Origin: Lentisphaerota bacterium | GTDB lineage: Bacteria; Verrucomicrobiota; Kiritimatiellia; UBA8416; JAFGTH01 | DNA length: 13,004 nt | Direction of reading: 5' to 3' | Assembly (NCBI GenBank): GCA_016934225.1 | Contig: JAFGTH010000125.1 | Coordinates: forward strand, 1 to 13,004 | In this document: positions 6,600-12,209 of the stretch, piece after piece | How positions within the stretch are numbered: the first letter of the stretch is position 1 | How the letters are laid out: each line of letters starts with the position of its first letter | The notes under the pieces: generated by a model | What the model was told of the DNA's origin: nothing | The model's input: only the letters and a program-made list of their open reading frames with translations | Database searches by the model: none | Program-made: the position numbers and the translations under genes

Positions 6600-8585
6600 C
6601 TAGTCGTTTTCGATTACGATCAACGGTTGACCTTTCTCTACGGAATCTCCATGTTTGACCATGAATCGCACGATTCTGCAGTCTGTTGGAGCTTTTATGG
6701 GATTGAACAGTTTCATGGCCTCAACAATGCAAACGGTATCATTTCGCTTGACCGCGTCGCCTTCTTTGACGAACGGGGGTTTGCTTGGGGCAGGTGACAG
6801 GTAGAATGTTCCATTGAGCGGCGCGTCAATTGTCATATGATCGGTTTTGACAGGTTGCGAAGAGGGTGGAATTGATGAAGACTGTTGTGATTCCAGCGCA
6901 GGTTTGGGAGCGTCAACAAGTTCGGCAGTTTGAACGTTTTGTACAGAGGTTTTCTCAACTGTTGAATGCGAGGTTATGAGTCCGGATGTTTTCTTGAGGT
7001 TGAGGCTCAAGTCGTTACGTCGTATAAGCACCTCGCTGAATTGCAGTTCGCTAACTTTGTCAAGCAGTCCGCGTAGTTCGATATAATCGGTTTGTGTCAG
7101 AAACGGTTTTACCGGCGGCGCTGGTTCGTGTTCGGGTTTTTCATCTTTTTTTTGTTCCAATTCCACTGGTGGAGCAGGTCTTTCCTCGGTCGGCAAATTA
7201 CGCCATTTTAAGTACTCAAGCGCGGGTTCCGGGAACAGGCAATAGGATATGATGTCTTCCTCCGAGTTGATCAGTTTGGGATCAACGTCGTTTGTAACTG
7301 TGGGCAGTATGGGTTTCAGAAGGTTGGCCGGACGACAAGTGATAACCTTTTCTCTGCCAAGTATTTTTTTGCGGATTTTTGGGTCTATGGGTGTGGGTGG
7401 CTGTCCGTAGAGTCCTTTGACGTAGTCTTTTGTTTCTTGCGGCACCATGGAATATCGTTTTCCGGAGAGTACATTCATGACGGCTTGGATGCCGACGATT
7501 TGACTTGTTGGTGTAACGAGCGGCGGATAGCCGAAGTCTTCTCGGACTTTCGGCAGCTCAAGAAGGACATCGTCCAGCTTGTCGAGGGCGTTTTGTTGCT
7601 GAAGTTGCGATCGCAGGTTTGAGATCATGCCGCCTGGAATGTGATGAAGCAGAATATCGGGGTCTATAATATTGATTGGATGATGGCTTAATTGGCGTTT
7701 TGGAGCCAGGTCTAAGAAGTACTTGCAAATGGTTCTCAGGGCGTCCTGATCCAAATTAGCGTAGTAGGGCATTTCCTGGAAAATCGAGATCATTGTTTCG
7801 ACGGGAGGTTGGGATGAATAGCCCGCCATGGGCGAAATTGCACAGTCTATGGCGCGTGCGCCTGCGCGGACGCCTTCGACATATGCTGAAACAGCCATGC
7901 CGCTGGTTGCGTGGCAATGCATTTGAATAGGGACCTTTACTTCGTTCACCAAAGCGCTAACGAGTTTTTCCGCGGCTATAGGTGACAGAATACCGGCCAT
8001 GTCTTTAATAGCGAGCGAATCTATTCCCATTTGTACCTGTTCTTTGGCGATTTCCACAAACTTCTTGATTGTATGAACCGGGCTTATTGTATAGCACAAT
8101 GTGCCCTGCGCATGTCCGCCATGTTTCTTGACCGATTTTATGGCTTGCTCAAGGTTGCGCGTATCGTTCAGCGCATCGAAGATACGGAAAATATCTATAC
8201 CGTTTGCGCAAGCAAGCGCGACAAAACGATCGAGCAGATCGTCTGGATAGTTCCTATAACCCAGGATATTTTGGCCTCTGAGCAACATTTGCAGAGGTGT
8301 TTTCTTGGCGTGAGCTTTGATTTGTCGCAATCGCTCCCATGGATTTTCCCTCAAGAACCTAAGGCAGACATCGAAAGTGGCGCCTCCCCATACCTCCAGC
8401 GAGTAGTACCCAACGGAATCAATTGTATCAATGATGTCAAGAATATCGCGGCTGCGCATTCTTGTTGCCCAGAGCGACTGGTGTCCGTCGCGAAGCGTGG
8501 TGTCCGTGATTCGCAGAGGAGTACGTCGGCTTTTACCTATGCCGGTCATTTGAACATTTTTCTTTCCGGTTGTGATCTTGGCCAT
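6600..8585 (-). CDS. OadA/PycB-type carboxyltransferase fused to an AccB-type biotin carrier
   Basis: From the ATG at 8585 (GAGG five bases upstream; an ATG at 8642 would overlap accA) the protein has 661 residues. Residues about 22-300 are a carboxyltransferase TIM barrel of the oxaloacetate decarboxylase alpha/pyruvate carboxylase B/transcarboxylase 5S family: TDTTLRDGHQS with Asp33, IKDMAG with the to-be-carbamylated Lys194, and MHCHATSG with metal ligands His223 and His225. A conserved PYC/OadA region follows to about 470, then a Pro/Glu/Lys linker. Residues about 495-661 resemble a complete AccB, not the short OadA tail. There is an AccB-like N-terminal helix region (LRGLLDKVSELQFSEVLIRR), a Ser/Pro/Thr-rich linker, GTFYLSPAP, and EAMKLFN with biotinyl Lys625. 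It lies 28 bases after accA. No oadB or oadG membrane subunit is nearby. The reaction could be pyruvate carboxylation, oxaloacetate decarboxylation or transcarboxylation; the sequence alone does not decide. Confidence 0.92.
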   Translation of the reverse strand: MAKITTGKKNVQMTGIGKSRRTPLRITDTTLRDGHQSLWATRMRSRDILDIIDTIDSVGYYSLEVWGGATFDVCLRFLRENPWERLRQIKAHAKKTPLQMLLRGQNILGYRNYPDDLLDRFVALACANGIDIFRIFDALNDTRNLEQAIKSVKKHGGHAQGTLCYTISPVHTIKKFVEIAKEQVQMGIDSLAIKDMAGILSPIAAEKLVSALVNEVKVPIQMHCHATSGMAVSAYVEGVRAGARAIDCAISPMAGYSSQPPVETMISIFQEMPYYANLDQDALRTICKYFLDLAPKRQLSHHPINIIDPDILLHHIPGGMISNLRSQLQQQNALDKLDDVLLELPKVREDFGYPPLVTPTSQIVGIQAVMNVLSGKRYSMVPQETKDYVKGLYGQPPTPIDPKIRKKILGREKVITCRPANLLKPILPTVTNDVDPKLINSEEDIISYCLFPEPALEYLKWRNLPTEERPAPPVELEQKKDEKPEHEPAPPVKPFLTQTDYIELRGLLDKVSELQFSEVLIRRNDLSLNLKKTSGLITSHSTVEKTSVQNVQTAELVDAPKPALESQQSSSIPPSSQPVKTDHMTIDAPLNGTFYLSPAPSKPPFVKEGDAVKRNDTVCIVEAMKLFNPIKAPTDCRIVRFMVKHGDSVEKGQPLIVIEND

Positions 8586-8613
8586 GTATTCCTCACTTCC
8601 TGCCAGGTCAGTT

Positions 8614-9579
8614 TCAGTGACTGCTGTACTTGCGATCGTCAAACTTGCCCAGCTTCACGAATTTCTCAAAACGTTTATTTACGAGTTTCTTTCGGCCTAC
8701 GTGTTCCAGAGTTTTCAAGTGGCGTAAGATAGCTTCTTTGACGGCGAGGATGGTTGTTTCCTTGTTTCTGTGAGCGCCTCCCGGTGGTTCATTTATTATT
8801 TCGTCTATGACTCCTAATTCCAGAAGTTCTTTTGCAGTAATTTTGAGCGCTTTAGCCGCGTCAGGAGCTTTTTCCGAATCACGCCACAGAATAGCAGCGC
8901 AACCCTCCGGTGGAATTACCGAATAAATCGCAAAGGACAGCATCATAACTATATCGCCAACGGCTATTCCAAGCGCGCCGCCGCTGCCGCCTTCGCCGGT
9001 GATTACAACGATTATCGGTGTTTCAATTGAGGCCATTTCCGTCAGGTTTCTTGCTATTGCCTCTGCTTGTCCCCGTTCTTCCGCTTCTTTGCCGGGATAA
9101 GCTGCCGGAGTATCAATAAGACATACAATCGGAATGTTGTAACGTTCCGCCAGGCGCATCAGGCGGAGTGCTTTTCTGTATCCTTCCGGATTAGCCATTC
9201 CGAAGTTATTCGCGATTTTTTCATTTGTCGTTCGGCCTTTGGACATGCCAATAAGCATGACTTTTTGCCCGTCAATGGTTGCGAATCCGCATATCATTGC
9301 TCGATCGTCGCCGTAACATCTATCGCCGTGCAGTTCAATGAACTCGCTGGACATTCCTTCAATATAATCTTCAAAGTGCGGACGATCTTGGTGGCGTGCA
9401 ACGTGTACAACTTGCCATGGCGACAAGTTTCCATATGTTTCTTTTATGAGTTGTTGGACCTTTTTTTTCAATTCCGCGATCTCCGTATCGAACTGAACAT
9501 CTGGAGCTGCATTTAGTTTGATAAGCTCCTCGATTCGGTTTTCCAGTTCAACGATCTGATCTTCGAAATCCAAGCTCAT
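8614..9579 (-). CDS. accA: Acetyl-CoA carboxylase carboxyltransferase subunit alpha
   Basis: AccA pairs with AccD to move the carboxyl group from biotin on AccB to acetyl-CoA, giving malonyl-CoA for fatty acid synthesis. The 321-residue protein is full length. An N-terminal coiled coil of about residues 6-46 is typical of AccA. It is followed by SPWQVVHVARHQDRP (53-67), HGDRCYGDDRA (84-94), IDTPAAYPGKEAEERGQ (155-171), the oxyanion-type glycine motif GEGGSGGALGI (185-195) and SVIPPEGCAAILW (210-222). It starts 14 bases after the ParB-like gene and ends 28 bases before the OadA-AccB gene. The product should act with AccD from the same operon. The biotin carrier is likely the AccB-like domain encoded next door, since no free accB or accC is seen here. 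Confidence 0.96.
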   Translation of the reverse strand: MSLDFEDQIVELENRIEELIKLNAAPDVQFDTEIAELKKKVQQLIKETYGNLSPWQVVHVARHQDRPHFEDYIEGMSSEFIELHGDRCYGDDRAMICGFATIDGQKVMLIGMSKGRTTNEKIANNFGMANPEGYRKALRLMRLAERYNIPIVCLIDTPAAYPGKEAEERGQAEAIARNLTEMASIETPIIVVITGEGGSGGALGIAVGDIVMMLSFAIYSVIPPEGCAAILWRDSEKAPDAAKALKITAKELLELGVIDEIINEPPGGAHRNKETTILAVKEAILRHLKTLEHVGRKKLVNKRFEKFVKLGKFDDRKYSSH

Positions 9580-9593
9580 GAATTGTTCCGGTT

Positions 9594-10001
9594 TTACTTG
9601 TTTGCAACAGCTTTGCGAGTGAATAAATGTTTGAAACGAGACATAAGGCCGACTTGTGAATCACCGATGCCGGCCTTTTTCCGTTGTATCAAACACTCGA
9701 GGTCACCCGTAGAAAGTGGTAGTCGGCAAAGATTTTCGTCACTCTGTATTTCCAAGGCCGTCATACTGTCGAAACTGATATTCAGTCTAAATGCCGGAAT
9801 GGTGGTTAGCCCGATATTGCTACATGCCTGCAGGCGTCGGCTGCCGGATACGAGTGCGTTATTCTTATCTATTATTATGGGGCAAATCAGCCCTAGTTTA
9901 CGGATGGAACTTTCCAACGTAATCAGATCGCCCATTTCCTCTCTGAGTTGTCTTTTTACCGTCACATTAGCAACATCAATATTTACCAGTTCCATATTCA
10001 T
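9594..10001 (-). CDS. ParB/sulfiredoxin-like N-terminal domain protein in the acc operon
   Basis: The 135-residue product (start ATG at 10001, AAGGA ten bases upstream) consists almost only of a ParB N-terminal-type domain. Landmarks are GDLITLESSIRKLGLICP (24-41), the nucleotide-contacting motif region VSGSRRLQAC (51-60; GERR in many ParBs, here GSRR), TTIPAFRL (66-73), and the second box DENLCRLPLSTGDLE (88-102), equivalent to ENxxRxxLxxxE. No helix-turn-helix and no C-terminal dimerisation domain follow, only about 30 basic residues. An upstream ATG at 10031 overlaps the accD stop as TAATG and would add ten residues, also plausible by translational coupling. Chromosome-partition ParB is about 280 residues or more and sits beside parA, so this is not that protein. 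CTP or phosphate chemistry, DNA binding or an adaptor role are possible; its place between accD and accA suggests a link to the carboxylase, but this is inference. Confidence 0.82.
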   Translation of the reverse strand: MNMELVNIDVANVTVKRQLREEMGDLITLESSIRKLGLICPIIIDKNNALVSGSRRLQACSNIGLTTIPAFRLNISFDSMTALEIQSDENLCRLPLSTGDLECLIQRKKAGIGDSQVGLMSRFKHLFTRKAVANK

Positions 10002-10030
10002 ATTTTTGTTTTCCTTGCCCGGAAAAGGCA

Positions 10031-10864
10031 TTACTTACGCATAGAGTACTGTAAAACGCTGTGCAGGAAACTTTTAATTTTCTTTCTTTCCACTATTGCA
10101 TCTATAAAACCATGTTCCAACAGGTATTCTGATGTTTGAAAATTCTCGGGTAATTTCTGCTTGATAGTTTGTTCTATTACACGGCGACCGGCGAATCCGA
10201 TCAACGCTCCCGGTTCTGCAATGTTTATATCGCCGACCATTGCGTAACTTGCCGATACTCCTCCAAAAGTTGGATTAGTAAGCACCGATATATATGGTAC
10301 GCCTGCCTTGTTAAGTCTGGATATACCGGCGCAAGTTTTAGCCATCTGCATCAATGAAATAATGCCTTCTTGCATGCGAGCGCCGCCGGATGCGGAAAAG
10401 ACTATATACGGTTGTTTGTGCCGGAGAGCATAATCTGATGCCAAAAGAATTTTGTCGCCGGTGCCGCTGCCCAGGCTGCCGCCGAAAAAGCGAAAATCCA
10501 TGATTGCAATTACAACCGATATGCCGTTCAACGTTCCGAATCCGGTTAAAACCGCTTCGTTGAGGCCGGTTTTTGCCTTGGTATCGGCTGCTTTGTCGGC
10601 GTATGAGCTTTTCGCATCCGAGAACTTTAACGGGTCCGATATCTCGATATCGGAGTCAAGCTCCTCGAAAGTTCCTTCGTCAATTGTCAGTTGGAGTCGT
10701 TGTTGGCATGTGATTCGTTCATGGTATCCGCACTTGGGGCAGACTTTGAGGTTTTTCTCCCATTCTTCTCTGTATACATGCGCCTTACAGGAATCGCATA
10801 CGGCCCAAAGCTCGTCCTTGTCTATAGAGCTCTTTCTCTGTTTTGTTTTGCTGAACCAAGCCAT
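10031..10864 (-). CDS. accD: Acetyl-CoA carboxylase carboxyltransferase subunit beta
   Basis: AccD is the zinc-ribbon subunit of the acetyl-CoA carboxylase carboxyltransferase. From the ATG at 10864 the protein has 277 residues and begins MAWFSK, typical of the family. An in-frame ATG at 10894 lies inside a leader hairpin and would add ten unrelated residues. The zinc ribbon uses Cys23, Cys26, Cys42 and Cys45 (CDSC and CPKC). The crotonase-like domain has FFGGSLGSGTGDK (126-138; often MGGSMGSVVGEK), SASGGARMQEG (157-167), TNPTFGGVSASYAM (186-199) and GFAGRRVIEQT (213-223). It is the first gene of the minus-strand operon, and its stop overlaps a possible start of the ParB-like gene. The leader upstream holds tandem hairpins. 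In E. coli, AccA/AccD bind their own mRNAs, so post-transcriptional control would not be surprising here. Confidence 0.96.
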   Translation of the reverse strand: MAWFSKTKQRKSSIDKDELWAVCDSCKAHVYREEWEKNLKVCPKCGYHERITCQQRLQLTIDEGTFEELDSDIEISDPLKFSDAKSSYADKAADTKAKTGLNEAVLTGFGTLNGISVVIAIMDFRFFGGSLGSGTGDKILLASDYALRHKQPYIVFSASGGARMQEGIISLMQMAKTCAGISRLNKAGVPYISVLTNPTFGGVSASYAMVGDINIAEPGALIGFAGRRVIEQTIKQKLPENFQTSEYLLEHGFIDAIVERKKIKSFLHSVLQYSMRK

Positions 10865-10882
10865 TTTAAAGTTCCCAAGGTG

Positions 10883-10919
10883 AAAAACATTCATTATCTG
10901 CGACTGAATGAATGCTTTT
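10883..10919 (-). promoter_or_regulatory. AT-rich hairpin with U-run in the accD leader
   Basis: CATTCATT (10888-10895) and AATGAATG (10907-10914) are perfect 8-bp inverted repeats with an 11-base loop. After one mismatch the stem extends by four more A-T pairs. On the accD-coding strand it ends in TTTTT, about 20 bases before the accD ATG. It could be a weak terminator or attenuator, a structure hiding the translation start region, or an operator. An 8-bp perfect stem in so short a region is unlikely, though not impossible, by chance. Confidence 0.45.
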
Positions 10920-10924
10920 CAAGC

Positions 10925-10950
10925 AAAAAGAACGCCGAGTTCATGCGGCG
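10925..10950 (-). terminator. Possible intrinsic terminator or attenuator upstream of accD
   Basis: Read on the minus strand, CGCCG-CATGAACT-CGGCG (10950-10933) forms a short GC-only stem and is followed directly by TTCTTTTT. It is about 290 bases after the hemerythrin-like gene and 70 bases before accD. It may end readthrough from upstream or form, with the next hairpin, an attenuator for the acc operon. The five-pair stem is short, so confidence is limited. Confidence 0.4.
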
Positions 10951-10977
10951 ATATTGTAAAAACGAAGTTTTCCGAAC

Positions 10978-10994
10978 ATAAACCGTGGGTTTAT
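10978..10994. repeat. 17-bp palindrome upstream of accD
   Basis: ATAAACC (10978-10984) and GGTTTAT (10988-10994) are perfect inverted repeats around GTG. The position, about 115 bases before the accD start and upstream of both leader hairpins, would suit an operator. About one such repeat per spacing class is expected by chance in a window of this size. Confidence 0.35.
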
Positions 10995-11240
10995 ATATGC
11001 AAGCCGTCCAGTATATCTGTTCATTCTATTTATGAATTGTGGGCGCGATTCGCATCCGTCGAGTTGTAGGCCTCGTCGGCAATTGAACTGGGTCGCATGC
11101 CTGTGGCGGTCGTTTGGCCGTTTATCCGGAGCGTGGTTTTTGTCTCGCGCTCGTTAAAATTATAACGAACAGAATAATGTCATTGGCAGATGTGGTGGAA
11201 ATGACCGACGTAATGGAGGCCTATATCACGTTCTACGGAT
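10995..11240. other. Intergenic region between the hemerythrin-like gene and the accD leader
   Basis: No convincing gene is seen here. It should hold the promoter of the acc operon on the minus strand; a TATACT at about 11011-11016 (minus) is a possible -10, but no good -35 stands at 16-18 bases. A perfect 6-bp inverted repeat, TCGTTA (11151-11156) and TAACGA (11163-11168), lies 3' of the hemerythrin-like gene without a T-run after it. Confidence 0.4.
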
Positions 11241-11780
11241 TTATTTCGTTTGCTCCATCTGAGCAACCAAAGCCTTGTACTGTTTGTGGATCATCTTGCC
11301 GTCGAACTCGCGGAACTCTGCCAGCATGGCTTGGTTTTCTTGGTCGCTTAAGTAGGATTGAGCTGCGGGGAAAAACATCTTGTCTTCCTTCTCAATATGC
11401 TTCGAATAAAAATTGATTAGAATCTGAAGTTTATCGGCGATTTCAGACAAGGCGGCTGTGTCGCCGTTTCGGTAACGCATGTTGGCATCAACAAGGCCTT
11501 TGGTTGTCTGTCGCCCGAACACATGTTCTTCGATCAGTTCCTTCATAACTTTCCGGTCAATGGCCGACAGCGGTTTTTTGTCCAAGCAGCGAAACAGTAT
11601 GTCTTCTTCTTTTCCGTGATGTATTTGGTCGGCATATATTCGTATGAAATCGGCAATTTTATCCACAAATACGGAATCGGCTTTGCCGGTTGATTTAATT
11701 TTATCGAGAACATTTTTGGCAACCGGAAGTATTCGTTCGATCAAACGGTGCTCTATCATAAGCGGGCCTCGTGCTTGCAT
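11241..11780 (-). CDS. Hemerythrin HHE cation-binding domain protein
   Basis: The 179-residue, mainly helical protein is a bacterial hemerythrin-like protein with a likely non-heme di-iron site in a four-helix bundle. The ligand pattern is visible as His11 (MIEHRLIER), His54-x3-Glu58 (HHGKEED), His86 (EEHVFGR) and His128-x3-Glu132 (HIEKED), followed by MFFP. Proteins of this type bind O2, NO or peroxide, store iron or sense redox state; which applies here is unknown. No signal peptide, membrane segment or output domain is present, so it is a single-domain cytosolic protein. The start is well supported by AAGGAGG eight bases before the ATG. It has its own promoter-like sequence about 125 bases upstream and is divergent from clpB, which fits a stress-protection role by context only. 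Confidence 0.87.
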   Translation of the reverse strand: MQARGPLMIEHRLIERILPVAKNVLDKIKSTGKADSVFVDKIADFIRIYADQIHHGKEEDILFRCLDKKPLSAIDRKVMKELIEEHVFGRQTTKGLVDANMRYRNGDTAALSEIADKLQILINFYSKHIEKEDKMFFPAAQSYLSDQENQAMLAEFREFDGKMIHKQYKALVAQMEQTK

Positions 11781-11788
11781 ATTTTCTT

Positions 11789-11795
11789 CCTCCTT
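11789..11795 (-). promoter_or_regulatory. Strong ribosome binding site of the hemerythrin-like gene
   Basis: On the minus strand AAGGAGG stands eight bases before the ATG at 11780. It is the best Shine-Dalgarno match in the window and implies efficient translation. Confidence 0.8.
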
Positions 11796-11889
11796 TTTGT
11801 TTCAGAGATTTTAGGCAGACTCGGCATTGCCCATGGAATTTAATGGCCGTGCCGTTGGGTTTTCATAACTTTCAGGCATTCAAACTCCA

Positions 11890-11904
11890 TTCGATTGTAT
11901 CGAA
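11890..11904. promoter_or_regulatory. Operator-like palindrome at the expected start of hemerythrin transcription
   Basis: TTCGAT-TGT-ATCGAA is a perfect inverted repeat with 6-bp arms and a 3-base spacer. It touches the predicted -10 box on the minus strand and covers the expected +1 at about 11897. Binding there would block transcription, so a repressor site is a reasonable guess. The repeat is short enough to arise by chance. Confidence 0.4.
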
Positions 11905-11932
11905 CCATAGTGGGCAAGTCCTTTTTTGTCAA
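11904..11932 (-). promoter_or_regulatory. Sigma-70-type promoter for the hemerythrin-like gene
   Basis: On the minus strand TTGACA (11932-11927) is a perfect -35 and TATGGT (11909-11904) a four-of-six -10, exactly 17 bases apart. The predicted leader to the ATG at 11780 is about 115 bases. Confidence 0.6.
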
Positions 11933-12160
11933 ATTTTCTCAGCGCTTCTTGTCTTCGGCGGCGGGGGAAAATCTTGACAGGATTACAGAATGTACATGGA
12001 GTATAACCCCGATTGAGATTACGACAGGTTGAATAATAGAGTCAGAACGACACCATTCCGAAAGAAAACCTGCGGCAATAATGAGACATAATGTCGCTAT
12101 CATGTTGTTAAAAGCAATGGAATTTCAAGTAAACATTCTTTAATTACGGTTTTTTCGGGT
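11933..12160. other. Rest of the hemerythrin-clpB intergenic region
   Basis: No gene or RNA is recognised here. A small palindrome GACAT-A-ATGTC (12085-12095) and a TTGACA (11974-11979) without a well-spaced -10 are present. Neither is convincing as a functional site. Confidence 0.4.
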
Positions 12161-12187
12161 TTGGCACAAGTTGTGCTGAATTATAAT
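12161..12187 (+). promoter_or_regulatory. clpB promoter region with embedded palindrome
   Basis: TATAAT (12182-12187) is a perfect -10 and TTGGCA (12161-12166) a four-of-six -35, but the spacer is short at 15 bases. A perfect palindrome GCACAA-G-TTGTGC (12164-12176) fills the -35/spacer. The same bases also resemble a sigma-54 -24/-12 element: TTGGCAC then GTGCT, with the GG and GC dinucleotides at the right distance. Expected transcription starts are about 12188-12194, leaving a leader of some 20 bases. No CIRCE element (TTAGCACTC-N9-GAGTGCTAA) is present. Confidence 0.55.
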
Positions 12188-12209
12188 GGAAGAAGGGGAC
12201 TTTTGAAAG

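Noticed and set aside
5969..6658. Plus-strand open frame of 229 codons opposite aroB
   Set aside because: It is fully antisense to most of a clear aroB and runs past its start into the end of the OadA-AccB gene. The translation is rich in Cys, His and Arg, has no family motif, and lacks a ribosome binding site.
6600..8585. Sodium-pumping oxaloacetate decarboxylase operon
   Set aside because: No oadB or oadG membrane-subunit gene is adjacent, so a sodium pump cannot be claimed from this window.
8031..8732. Plus-strand open frame of 233 codons opposite the OadA-AccB and accA genes
   Set aside because: It covers catalytic motifs of well-supported genes on the other strand and spans their junction. 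It has no recognisable domain.
9594..10031. Chromosome-partition ParB and a nearby origin
   Set aside because: The protein is too short, lacks the DNA-binding and dimerisation domains, has no parA neighbour, and no parS-like palindrome was noticed.
11893..11906. GGTTCGAT-like sequence on the minus strand resembling a tRNA T-loop
   Set aside because: No acceptor, anticodon or D arm can be placed around it. The resemblance comes from the TTCGAT palindrome.
11974..12007. TTGACA at 11974 with TATAAC at 12002 as a plus-strand promoter
   Set aside because: The 22-base spacing is too long for a sigma-70 promoter, and a better -10 lies nearer clpB.
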